Positions 10,487-19,519 of a DNA stretch of 64,000 bases are shown one piece after another. Under the pieces are notes generated by a model. It ran no database searches and was not told the origin of the DNA. It was given only the letters and a program-made list of their open reading frames with translations. The position numbers and the translations under genes are program-made. The stretch's first letter is position 1. Each line of letters begins with the position of its first letter. Origin of the DNA: Clostridium saccharobutylicum DSM 13864 (lineage in GTDB: Bacteria; Bacillota; Clostridia; Clostridiales; Clostridiaceae); assembly GCF_000473995.1 (NCBI RefSeq), contig NC_022571.1:849501-913500 (forward strand), written 5' to 3'.

Positions 10487-10797
10487 ATGACAATGTGGAT
10501 GGAATAACAGGAACACACCCAGAATCCCAAAAGATAGCTGATAAAATATTAAGTGATAAGAAATTACAAAAAATAATTAATAATGATGAATTAGGTTATG
10601 ATAAAAAATTAGGAAAACTTACTAGTAGATTAAATACACTAAGAAGTGAGAATGAGCTTACAGTTCATGAATTAAATAATGCAAGGAAAACACAGTGGAT
10701 ACCGACAGATATTAATGGTACATTTGGGCATTTGGGTGGTGTTTCAGAGTTAAAAGCTCAAAATCCTGTAATAAAGAATCCAAAATGTCCTAAATAA
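10487..10797 (+). pseudogene. Orphan toxin C-terminal fragment, related to Rhs toxin 1
   Basis: About 100 residues homologous to the end of the toxin 1 tip: DNVDGITGTHPESQKIAD aligns with ENVMGIASGSQKSQETAK, and TQWIPTDINGTFGHLGG with TQWVDTDINNQFGHLGG. The reading frame runs upstream across the Rhs junction without a start; GTG at 10495 has no ribosome site. It is the last third of a diverged toxin of the same family. The catalytic-looking GERGNS and DFDH parts are absent, so it cannot be an active toxin on its own. Confidence 0.75.
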
Positions 10798-10822
10798 TAG
10801 AATAGAGAAGGAGTGTTAAGTA

Positions 10823-11380
10823 ATGGAAAGTATAATTATTGAAGATAATTTAATGGGAAAATTACAATATAAAAAGGAGAATTGGAATAAAATTGATCCA
10901 ATAAAATATTATCTTAATAATGAAGAGAAATCTATAATAATTGAAATTGATATACAGAATGGAGAAGCAACAGAATATGAATTAGGGATAGGAGGTTGGG
11001 AAGCGGACGATTTTGATGATGATGAATTGGATAGGCATGAAGAATATAAAAAGCAAGTTAAATTTATGTATAAAAAATATATTGAATTATTTTCGGAAAC
11101 TATAAAATTAGTTAGGGACATTATAATAGAAGACTATAATACTTTCATTCAAGAAACTTCTAAAGAAGAAGTGATAAGAATTATAGGTGAAGAAAATTAT
11201 AAATGCATAGCTAATAATAAAGATAAGGTTTTTGATTTAATAACGTTGCAAAAAGCAACTATATTTAACAAGAGAATTAGGATTATTGGAGAATGTAAAT
11301 GGTATATTAATAATGAATTTGGAATAAATTTATGGAAAGATGATTCATATAATATTGGAAATTTAGATACAATATATTAA
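10823..11380 (+). CDS. Immunity protein for the orphan toxin fragment (DUF6985-like)
   Basis: 185 aa, with good ribosome site GAAGGAG before ATG 10823. It resembles the immunity protein at 9483: N-terminal N-L-M-G-K-L-Q-Y then W, a charged middle, and a C-terminal ECKWYINNEFGINLWKDDS block that matches CDWFEFLGGGFVIFPDGS. The pair of toxin fragment plus antidote is a diverged duplicate of the active pair upstream. Keeping an intact antidote after the toxin has decayed would protect against siblings that still carry that toxin variant. That reason is inferred. Confidence 0.65.
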   Translation: MESIIIEDNLMGKLQYKKENWNKIDPIKYYLNNEEKSIIIEIDIQNGEATEYELGIGGWEADDFDDDELDRHEEYKKQVKFMYKKYIELFSETIKLVRDIIIEDYNTFIQETSKEEVIRIIGEENYKCIANNKDKVFDLITLQKATIFNKRIRIIGECKWYINNEFGINLWKDDSYNIGNLDTIY

Positions 11381-11467
11381 AAAAACGGATATTTTAATAT
11401 ATTTATTAATTTATTTATCATATTTATAATAGCTGAATAAATAATAATGAATAAAGAAATTATGAAA

Positions 11468-11500
11468 GCAGATGATAAGATAAAAATCATCTGTTTTTTT
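11468..11500 (+). terminator. Rho-independent terminator
   Basis: CAGATGAT (11469-11476) pairs with ATCATCTG (11486-11493) and is followed by seven T. It closes the immunity gene that ends at 11380. Confidence 0.75.
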
Positions 11501-11538
11501 GTATATTGGATAAAATATTTTATGATGAGAGGCCATCA

Positions 11539-13016
11539 GATTATAATTAAACTTGTGACTTAAATGGAAATAGACTTTAAGAATTAAGTATTAAGAATAA
11601 GAAGTTCTAAAGCTAAGATTCTATGAACAGGCTAAAAAAAGTAAACTATGATGATAATTATGAGAGCTTTACTATGATAAAGTAGGTAACAGGATAACAA
11701 AAACTATAAATGATATTACAGAAAAATATCTTTATAACGTAAGGAACCAATTAAAGGAATTACACAAAGATTCTGGTATAAACTACTTTACTTATGATAA
11801 ACAAGGAAATACGATAAAAGAAGAAACTTCAACTCGAAATAATATCTTTGAGTATAATACTTTAAATCAACAAGTAAAGGCTATAACTAAAGAAGGAAAT
11901 ACTTTAGTTAGCAGGTATGATACGCAAGGTTTAAGAGCTGAGATTGAAGAAAATGAAAAATTAACCAAGTTTATTTTCCATAAAGAAAATGTTTTAGTTG
12001 AGACTGATAAAGATTATAATGTTGTTTCTAGATTTACTAGAGGTTATGAAGTTGTTGCTACTGATATTTTAGAGTCAAGTGAAAATTCAACTGAGGATTT
12101 AAATAAAAATTCAAATGCACAATTAGAATCTAAATTAAATAGATATTACTATACTGTTGATGAACAAGGTAGTACAGCATTTATTACTGATAAAAATCAG
12201 CAAATTAAAAACGAATATTATTATGATGCTTTTGGTCATGTTATTGAAAGCAAAGAAGAAGTTCATAATAGGATAACTTATACTGGACAGCAGTTTGATG
12301 GGATTACGGGACAATATTATTTGAGAGCTAGATTCTATAATCCTGTGATTGGAAGGTTCACTCAAGAGGATGTTTATAGGGGTGATGGGTTAAATCTTTA
12401 TGCTTATTGTGGGAATAATCCTGTTGTTTATTATGATTTCAGTGGATTCGCAAAGGCAACTAAGAAGGATATAAGTGAGATGACTTATGGTGAAATAGTT
12501 TCTGAGCTTAACCAACATTATGAAGAATTTGTTAAAAAGAAGAACAAAAAATATCCACCAGAAAAAAATAGTAATGAGTTATTAAAGAATGAATTAACTT
12601 ATGGACCACATGGAAAACATAACGAAGAAAGTGGGGATAATATAACGGGTCATCATATGCCATCAAATGATTTTATGCAAAATAAATGTGGTGTAAGCGA
12701 GAATGAGAGTTTCTCCATGAATCTTGAGCAAATTTTTCCTGGAAGTGGAGGAAGGCATAGGAGAACATTCACATATGGTTTAACATCAAAATCAAGAAAA
12801 CATCAGTTATATAGTAAACTAACACCAAGAGATGCTTTGGCATTTGATTTAAACGATTCACAGAGAATTTTAATAGAAGATGGATTGTATAATAAGGAAA
12901 CAGCAAGAAAATTATATGATTATTCTAAGGATTATCAAAAATCTCCTAATTCTAAAGGTGCATTCGATAAAGATAATGAGTTGAATAATATAACAAAACA
13001 GTGTTTAAAAAAATGA
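11539..13016 (+). pseudogene. Start-less Rhs-CT cassette with HNH-like (GHHMPS) toxin tip
   Basis: The first 130 nt are a frameshifted Rhs remnant. From 11664 to 13016 one frame stays open for 450 codons but contains no start codon until a TTG at 12321. It encodes the Rhs end repeats, the core closure GLNLYAYCGNNPVVYYD, and a variable tip of about 180 residues. The tip has GHHMPSNDFMQ, then SMNLEQIFPGSGG and HRRTFTYG. The paired histidines after a glycine look like an HNH/Endo VII-type nuclease centre. Without promoter, ribosome site or VgrG it should be silent, but it is preserved in frame as if held as a donor. Confidence 0.8.
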
Positions 13017-13276
13017 TAATATGATTTATTATAAAATAAGTGATTTTAATGTAGTCACTATTTTACAAAAAAGCAAAATTTATTACAAGGAACGATTCTG
13101 TTAGAGTGTAATAATCAGTTCTTTACAGTCTACACTGTGAAGAACATATTTTGGTGTTAAATTAAAATTAATGAATATTTATTATGAATATAACTCAATG
13201 AGCAAATCTTAATAAAGTTAATAAAATAAATATTTAATAAATTTTAGAATTTAACAAAATAAAGGAGAATGTGTTA

Positions 13277-13780
13277 ATGATCAAGAATGAAGAATTAAAA
13301 TTGATAGAAGAATTAGGAAAAATAAGATTTTTAGATAGTGATAAAGAAGATGATGATGAAATGGAGGAAGAGATAGAAGAGAAAATTGAGAGGTATGAAA
13401 ATATACTTTTTAAATTATCGGAAAGTAAAGAAGTTTCAATTATTTCTAAACTTTGTAGTATTGCAGAGGATAAAGCAACAGAATTATCAGCAGTAGAGTA
13501 TTTGTTAAAAGTGATACTAAAAATTGTAAGAAATAACGATATTGAACAGGGAATAAATCAAATTATAGAAGGAACCTTATATATGGTGCCAAAAGCACGC
13601 CAAAAGGCAATAAAACTTCACATATGGATACTGAAAGATGGCAATTTAAGGGGTAAATATATAGATGCCTTAAAGAATACACAGTATGAAAAAAAGACTG
13701 TAATTAAAGAATTATTAAAAGAAATAATGATCATGTTTAAAGATGAATTCAACATAAATGAAATATTGCAACAAATTTAA
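13277..13780 (+). CDS. Imm30-like immunity protein
   Basis: 167 aa from ATG 13277, 9 nt after AAAGGAG (13261-13267). The GTG at 13271 is too close to the ribosome site. The protein is helical and HEAT-like. The pattern around SKEVSIISKLCSIAEDKATE and the helices that follow recall the Imm30 family. It follows the start-less GHH toxin cassette at a distance of 260 nt, which is unusual; that gap holds only an AT-rich leader and a hairpin (13118-13145). It has its own ribosome site and probably its own promoter in the gap. Confidence 0.6.
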   Translation: MIKNEELKLIEELGKIRFLDSDKEDDDEMEEEIEEKIERYENILFKLSESKEVSIISKLCSIAEDKATELSAVEYLLKVILKIVRNNDIEQGINQIIEGTLYMVPKARQKAIKLHIWILKDGNLRGKYIDALKNTQYEKKTVIKELLKEIMIMFKDEFNINEILQQI

Positions 13781-13797
13781 TTCTTAAATTTTGACAG

Positions 13798-13828
13798 TGG
13801 CTGTATCAAATTAATTTTGATACAGCCA
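13798..13828. terminator. Hairpin after immunity gene, weak T-run
   Basis: Perfect 13-bp inverted repeat (TGGCTGTATCAAA and complement, 13798-13828) with a 5-nt loop. Only three T follow, so it is a terminator candidate rather than a certain one. Confidence 0.55.
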
Positions 13829-13848
13829 TTTAAAGATTATAATGGAAT

Positions 13849-14922
13849 ATAATTTCTAGATTTACTAGAGGATATGAAGTTGTTGCAGCTGACATTGCAG
13901 ATTTAGGTGAAGGTTAAAAATACAACTTAAATAGATATTATTATACTGTTGATGAACAAGGCAGTACATTATTTATTACGGATAGAAATCACCAAGTTAA
14001 AAATCAGTATTACTATGATGCGTTTGGGAATGTTATTGAAAGTAAGGAACAGGTTCATAATAGGATAACTTATACTGGGCAGCAGTTTGATGGCATAACT
14101 CAGCAGTATTATTTGAGGGCTAGGTTTTATAATCCTGTTGTCGGTAGATTTACTCAGGAAGATACTTATCGTGGAGATGGATTAAATCTTTATGCTTATT
14201 GTTTGAATAATCCTATTGGGTATTATGATCTGAGTGGGTATGCATGTGAAGGTAAAGGAAGAGCTATAGATGGTACTAAGAGGGGAAGTAAAGCTGATAA
14301 TGTTATTACTGAAGCTGATAGAATTAAGCAATTTAATCTAAATAATTGCAGAGGACAAATGAAAGATGATTTAAGTAAATTAAGAGAAATATTAAAAAAT
14401 GATAAAGATGCAAAGGGTATGGGTAAAATTTGTTCAACAGTGGATTTGGGCGATTTAAACTTAAAAGGTGAAGCCGGAAGTGATATCTGGAAGTATAACC
14501 CAACGATAAAAGATTATACAGGAGTTGACCCTAGAGAATTTTGTAAAACAACTGAGGATTATACTAAATATTATAGAAGTTTATTATCTGATGAGCATTT
14601 AGAAAGTTTACCTGATAGCTTTTGGGTTGGAAAAAATAAAGAGTTCGTTAAGGAAGATATGTCTAAATTAAGAGCTGATATTGAAAGAGTTAAAAGTGAG
14701 GCTGCAGATGAAGGTGAATTTAATCAGTATGGTGAACCAAGTTTTGAATCTGACTGGAATGTTGATAACTGTGCAGAAATTTGGAGCTCAAGAGATGCAA
14801 TCTTAAAAGGTGCAAGATATGATGATTTGGTTTATCGTACAGAACATCTAGGTGGAGGATTTGCAAAACCTTGTGAAAATTGCAAGATAACATTTAAAGG
14901 AACTTATAATATTGATAATTAG
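13849..14922 (+). pseudogene. Start-less Rhs-CT cassette with YwqJ-like deaminase tip
   Basis: The Rhs part carries a stop at 13915-13917. From 13918 the frame is open to 14922, with no start before TTG 14113. After the core end LNLYAYCLNNPIGYYDLSGY comes a tip of about 230 residues. Near its end it shows NCAEIWSSRDA and then KPCENC. The C-A-E ... P-C-x-x-C pattern is the zinc site of the cytidine-deaminase fold, as in YwqJ-type toxins. The next gene is a SUKH-3 protein, a known partner class of such deaminases. The cassette is silent as it stands but the toxin tip is intact. Confidence 0.8.
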
Positions 14923-14933
14923 GAGGTATTAAG

Positions 14934-15383
14934 ATGGAAATATCTAATAAAACAATAGAAGTATTAAAGAATTCAGGATGGTATGAGGGAAGAAAAATAG
15001 ATATAACAGAAAATTTAGAATTTCTTAAAGAAAGAGGATTCGAAGTTTTTGAAAGTGCAAAAAAGTTTATGGAGGAGTTTGGTGAATTAAAAATAAATGT
15101 TGAAAAGATTAGAAAAAACGGGACCACAAAGGTATCTAAACATAGTACTTGTATTAAGGAAACAATAGGAGTGTTAAATAGCTTAAATTTTGGTTTGGAG
15201 GAATATGTAAATGAGAAAGTTATGCTTATAGGTTCGCTTTATGATTTTGAGATAGATTTATATATATCTGAGTCTGGAAGAATATTCAAATCGATAGGTT
15301 GGGTAGGAGATAGTGTTTGGGAAGCATTTGATAATATTATTAATGAAAAAGGAACAATAATTTGGGATAAATTTAATGGGTAA
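14934..15383 (+). CDS. SUKH-3 immunity protein
   Basis: 149 aa, ATG 14934 with AGGAGG at 14921-14926 overlapping the stop of the toxin cassette. The family signature is clear: L-K-N-S-G-W-Y-E-G-R-K near the start, a middle F-x-x-E-F-G-E-L, and a C-terminal L-I-G-S ... D-L-Y-I-S-E-S-G-R-I-F ... G-D-S-V-W-E-A-F-D. SUKH proteins neutralise nuclease and deaminase toxins in the cytoplasm. The tight coupling to the deaminase tip supports the pairing. Confidence 0.85.
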   Translation: MEISNKTIEVLKNSGWYEGRKIDITENLEFLKERGFEVFESAKKFMEEFGELKINVEKIRKNGTTKVSKHSTCIKETIGVLNSLNFGLEEYVNEKVMLIGSLYDFEIDLYISESGRIFKSIGWVGDSVWEAFDNIINEKGTIIWDKFNG

Positions 15384-15399
15384 CAAAATTTTACTCGAT

Positions 15400-15880
15400 G
15401 CAAAATTATGTACAATCTTACTTCATAATTACTAAGTTTTAATTAGTGTATTATGAAGTAATGATGTATATCATAATTACTTACTACATAATTCAAATTC
15501 TGTAGTGAGTTGAGTAAAAATATACTCTAAAAACTTCTTTTGATGTCTGATTCAACCTAATAGCAAAATTTTAATGGATGCTAAAACGGTGTCTATTAGA
15601 AATTTTCTTTTTTAGGTTTAACTTGGATAAAGTAGGACATAACCTGGACATACTTTGGACGTAGAAAGTCCAGTAAAATCAATGGTTTGGGCGTATAGGT
15701 CTAAGTTTGAGTGTAATCAAGCTATAGAAAAAAATAGCCAATAATAAAATAAAGTTGGTTACAATTACGCCCTTGCGACCAAACTTAGTAGTATCAACGG
15801 TTTGCTATGACCTAAATGTACCCAATTTGAGATCTAGATGCAACCTAAAAATAAAAAATGAAGATTAACATTGGATAATA
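15400..15880. repeat. Intergenic repeat, copy 1 (shared with 62090-62365)
   Basis: No gene in 15384-15937. It holds a 12-bp inverted repeat TTACTTCATAAT/ATTATGAAGTAA (15418-15461) and a second imperfect one near 15480-15515. Blocks shared with the 62.1-62.4 kb region are GTGTCTATT (about 15592) and ACGCCCTTG followed by a similar AAACT...AGTA...CAAC...GTTT stretch (about 15765-15810). CTAAGTTTG and CAAACTTAG also form an inverted pair here. The block lies just upstream of a decayed tyrosine recombinase, so it may be the remains of its promoter or attachment region. Confidence 0.5.
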
Positions 15881-15937
15881 AGTTCCTTTGTTAGTCTTTT
15901 CTTTTGCTTAAAAATAACAATGAAAGGAAGAACAAAG

Positions 15938-16318
15938 ATGATGATGATAATAGAAGAATTCAAAACTAATTTAATTGAGGATGGAAAAAGCCCTAAAACA
16001 ATAGAAAGCTATGTAGGAGATACTTCTGCTTTTGTGGCATTTATTGAAAGTAAAGGAGTAGATTTTGCTGGAGAGATGAAAAGATTCTATATCATAAGCT
16101 ACAGGAATTACCTAATTGAAAATCAGTATGAGCTATCAACAATAAATAAGAAAGTAAATAGTATTCAATCATTTAATAAATATCTAATAGACAATGGCTA
16201 CACAAAAGATGTTGTGGTAGATATTGCAAAGGATAGAGTAAAACTAGCCTACGGTCTGAAAGGCAGGTAGAAAGTTTTATTCTATATTCAAAATGATGAG
16301 AAGGTAAGCAAAAGAAAT
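15938..16318 (+). pseudogene. Truncated tyrosine recombinase (N-terminal SAM-like domain)
   Basis: From ATG 15938 (ribosome site GAAAGGAAG at 15922-15930; ATG 15920 precedes it) there are 110 residues typical of the core-binding domain of tyrosine recombinases: F-K-T-N-L-I-E-D-G-K-S-P-K-T-I-E-S-Y, then TINKKVNSIQSFNKYLIDNG. The ORF stops at 16270. Frameshifted continuation can be read to about 16318 (SERQVESFILYS, then NDEKVSKRNR). The catalytic domain with R...HxxR...Y is gone, replaced by an Rhs fragment. The enzyme is therefore dead, but shows that a site-specific recombinase once lay between toxin cassettes. Confidence 0.8.
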
Positions 16319-16320
16319 AG

Positions 16321-17598
16321 AATAAGACTACAAATGATATAACTGAAAAGTACATCTACAATATAAAGAACCAATTAAAGGAATTACACAATAATTATGG
16401 AATAAACCACTTTACATATGATAAACAAGGAAATACAATAAAAGAAGAAACTTCAACTGGGAATAATATCTTTGAGTATAATACTCTAAATCAACAAGTA
16501 AAGGCTATAACTAAAGAAGGAAATACTTTAGTTAGCAAATATGATGCAGAAGGTTTAAGAGCTGAAATTGAAGAAAATGAAAAGTTAACTAAGTTCATTT
16601 TCCATAAGGATAATGTTTTAGTTGAGGCTGATAAAGATTATAATGTTGTTTCTAGATATGCTAGAGGTTATGAAGTTGTTGCAGCTGATATTTTAGAGTC
16701 AAGTGAAAATTCAACTGAGGATTTAAATAAAAATTCAAATGCACAATTAGAATCTAAATTAAATAGATATTACTATACTGTTGATGAACAAGGTAGTACA
16801 GCATTTATTACTGATAAAAATCAGCAAATTAAAAACGAATATTATTATGATGCTTTTGGTCATGTTATTGAAAGCAAAGAAGAAGTTCATAATAGGATAA
16901 CTTATACTGGACAGCAGTTTGATGGGATTACGGGACAATATTATTTGAGAGCTAGATTCTATAATCCTGTGATTGGAAGGTTCACTCAAGAGGATGTTTA
17001 TAGGGGTGATGGGTTAAATCTTTATGCTTATTGTGGGAATAATCCTGTTAGGTATTATGATCCTAGTGGTTATGCTAGCAATGCAGGTAAGTGTTGGAGT
17101 AAAACAAATCCATTTGATTTAAACAATGAAAAACAAAAATATACTGATAATGTAACAGAGCAGATTAAAGTAAAAGGGACTTATGATAGTAAGGCTCAAA
17201 ATAGTGATATTTTAAGAGGTGAACTTAAAACTTCAGGAAACATGCAGACACCACCATATGGTAATGCAGCACATCATATTGTTGCAGCAAAGGAAGAGGA
17301 TGCCAAAATAGCTAGAGATATATTAAAGGAATATAGTGTAGATGTTAATTCAGCTTCGAATGGTGTATTTTTACCTTATGGAAAAAAAGAAACTAATAGT
17401 TATATTACGACAGAAACAACTCATAATGGCTCACATACTGGTGATTATTATAAGTATGTAAATAATAAATTGCAACAAACAATAGAAGAAATTGAGACTA
17501 ATGGTGGTACAGTAACTTCTAAAGATATTACAAAAACATTAGATGATATTAGAAAAGGATTATTAGATGGAACTGTAAAATTAAATAAACCAAAATAA
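16321..17598 (+). pseudogene. Start-less Rhs-CT cassette with AHH nuclease tip
   Basis: Begins directly at the broken recombinase with TTNDITEKY and stays open to 17598 without a proper start (TTG 16945 is internal). The Rhs end and core closure are nearly identical to the cassette at 12.06-12.42 kb. The tip of about 170 residues holds GNAAHHIVAAKEED, then the D-V-N-S-A-S-N-G-V-F-L-P motif and a late T-H-N-G-S-H-T-G-D-Y-Y-K-Y-V. This is the signature of the AHH family of HNH/Endo VII nucleases. Two antidote-like genes follow. Confidence 0.85.
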
Positions 17599-17613
17599 TA
17601 GGAGGAATTTTAA

Positions 17614-18180
17614 ATGAAGTTATACGAGATTGATTTTAAGGAAGGCTATAGAGATATAATCTTAAAAAATCATGATGATGATATTAAATATATTAAAATG
17701 TTAGTAAATGATTACACTTTAAAAGAACAATGGCCTAAAATTGAGATAAAAGTAAATCACAAAGGCAAAAAAAATGATGGACCATTTTTTTGGTCTACAA
17801 TAGGTGCTTTAGTTATATCAGAAAAAGCAAAAGATGAATTGGAAGAGTTTTGGAATAATGATGATTTTGAATTATTACCAATATATTTAGAAGATGAAAT
17901 TTATTTTATAATTCATGTAATAAATTTACAAGAAATTGAATTTAAAATTGTTAGAAATAAAGAAGATAATGTTATAAAAATATTAAATTTAAAAGAGCTA
18001 CAATCTAAAAATATGAATGAGAAAGGACTTTTTAGAATTCGTTTAAAGAATGGTAAACCATATTACCCAATATTTATTACAGAAAAATTTGTAGAATTAA
18101 TTAAAAATTCTATACTAAAAGGATTTAATTTTAGAGTATTATGGGATTCTAGTGTGCAGGAGGTTAATGAAGTAGAATGA
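17614..18180 (+). CDS. Imm11-like immunity protein for AHH toxin
   Basis: 188 aa with a strong ribosome site (AGGAGG) 15 nt after the toxin stop. The order of motifs is that of DUF1629/Imm11: a middle VISEKAKDELEEF, ELLPIYLED followed by Y-F-I-I-H-V-I-N, and a C-terminal P-I-F-I-T-E-K-F-V-E-L-I ... L-K-G-F-N-F-R-V-L-W. This fold recurs in the adaptor-like proteins at 328, 36262 and 51322. Position directly after the AHH tip indicates the cognate antidote. The stop overlaps the next start by 4 nt. Confidence 0.7.
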   Translation: MKLYEIDFKEGYRDIILKNHDDDIKYIKMLVNDYTLKEQWPKIEIKVNHKGKKNDGPFFWSTIGALVISEKAKDELEEFWNNDDFELLPIYLEDEIYFIIHVINLQEIEFKIVRNKEDNVIKILNLKELQSKNMNEKGLFRIRLKNGKPYYPIFITEKFVELIKNSILKGFNFRVLWDSSVQEVNEVE

Positions 18181-18566
18181 TAATTGAATCTAAATTATTG
18201 AAAATAATAGAAGATGAAATAATAAAAGCTTGCAGAGATGAAGTAAAAGAAGGAAATTCTCAAGAATTATTGGGGCTAGAAATTCAATATTTTTATGATG
18301 GTGAATTTGCTGATATAGGTTTTAAAATTATTATGTTTGATAATGATGAAGATGAGGGATACAGTATTTATAAGTCATTAATATTAGATTATCAAGAAAT
18401 AAAAGAAAGTCTTTTATATATAATTGGTAGAGAAGAGAAAGCAAATAAATATGATACAATTCGTACTATAGCAAAAGAAATTAAGGAACATATAGAAAAA
18501 ATTGAATGGAATGAAATAGTACAAACATCAGAAGAATTTTATTTTGATTTGGTAAATTATGATTAA
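18177..18566 (+). CDS. Small acidic protein, possible second immunity protein
   Basis: 129 aa, coupled by ATGA overlap to the Imm11-like gene. It is acidic and helical, without signal peptide, and has a central IQYFYDGEFADIGFKI strand pattern. I do not recognise the family; the length and position fit an accessory antidote, or the antidote of a toxin variant now lost. The operon ends at the terminator that follows. Confidence 0.5.
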   Translation: MIIESKLLKIIEDEIIKACRDEVKEGNSQELLGLEIQYFYDGEFADIGFKIIMFDNDEDEGYSIYKSLILDYQEIKESLLYIIGREEKANKYDTIRTIAKEIKEHIEKIEWNEIVQTSEEFYFDLVNYD

Positions 18567-18613
18567 AATTTATTGCTGTATAAAGTTAAAATTTTTTGAG
18601 AAATACTAAAATT

Positions 18614-18647
18614 AAAGCCTAAAGCTGAAATTGCTTTAGGCTTTTTT
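18614..18647 (+). terminator. Rho-independent terminator
   Basis: AAAGCCTAAAGC (18614-18625) pairs with GCTTTAGGCTTT (18633-18644) and ends in six T. It closes the AHH immunity operon. Confidence 0.9.
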
Positions 18648-18679
18648 AGTTAAGTAATTAAATGAAAATTAATAAAGTC

Positions 18680-19075
18680 ACCATTGAAAGAAATTATGAA
18701 TCACTAAATAACAGAGTAGGACTTCTTGGTATTGGATGGAGAACAAGTTTTGAAACTTTCGTTGAAGTTGAAGGTGAAAAAATAAATGTACTTTGCACCG
18801 ATGGTCATGTAGAAAGCTTTTATTTAATTGAAGATGAATGGGTAAATGATAAAGCTGGAGCAAAGATTTATTCATTAAAGCAAGAAAATAATTATTAGAT
18901 ATTTAAAACTGCTTTTGATAGGAAAACTTATAAGTACAATAGGTCAGGAAAGCTAATAAATATAACTGATAAGCATGGAACAGTAGAACAGCGGCAGTAT
19001 CTGAAAAAGGAATCTGTAGCAATTGCTGGAATTTTCAGAATTTATCTTTATAAGTATTATAAATCAAATAATATA
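18680..19075 (+). pseudogene. Double Rhs scar (two distant Rhs pieces joined)
   Basis: The first part copies the start of the Rhs core (RVGLLGIGWRTSFETFVEVE, homologous to 4020-4270 of VgrG-Rhs 1), with an in-frame TAG at 18897. Near 18975 it jumps to a piece homologous to about 5915-5960 (GTAVVSEKGIC) and then decays. It is an internal deletion derivative of an Rhs gene with no function left. Confidence 0.8.
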
Positions 19076-19085
19076 ATTAAAAAAT

Positions 19086-19519
19086 TTTGACAGTTATGCT
19101 TCTTATATTGTAAGTTGTTCCGTATATGCGTGTTCATAGTGTGTCTGTGAACACGCATATACAGTAGCATTTATCAAAGTTTTCAGTAACTGAAACAAAT
19201 TGTATGGCATCTATTTCGGTTAGTTATTACATAAGTCTAAGTTTTGATTTGGATATCCACAAATTTTAAATTTAGCCAATATAATTTAGTGCAAAACGCC
19301 CAAAATAAGAAATAAAAAGAAAAAATGTAACTATATTTCCTTTTATTCCTTATTTTGTGCGTTTAAAGAAAAAGACATTAACATTTATGTATAATTATGA
19401 GAAAATTATAAAATGCGAAGAAAAATAATTTATAATATGTAATAAATACCATAATTATGAAAAAGTTTATTTCAAAATTATAATTAAAACTTTATATCTT
19501 TATAAGAGGAGGATTAAAA
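19086..19519. other. Gene-less leader before the injection-system operon
   Basis: Contains a perfect 15-bp inverted repeat GTATATGCGTGTTCA/complement (19122-19136 and 19148-19162, loop 11 nt). It also holds a longer imperfect hairpin around AAACGCCCAAAATAAG and CTTATTTTGTGCGTTT (about 19293-19365). A TATAAT box at 19390-19395 is a -10 candidate, but no good -35 lies at the right distance. The promoter of the sheath operon must be in or near this stretch. Confidence 0.45.

Noticed and set aside
12135-12365. Antisense frame, identical copy also at 16759-16989
   Set aside because: Shadow of the duplicated Rhs end; the identity is due to the + strand duplication.
12321-13016. TTG-started short gene for the GHHMPS toxin tip
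   Set aside because: TTG 12321 encodes a conserved internal Leu of the Rhs core, has no ribosome site, and the frame is open far upstream.
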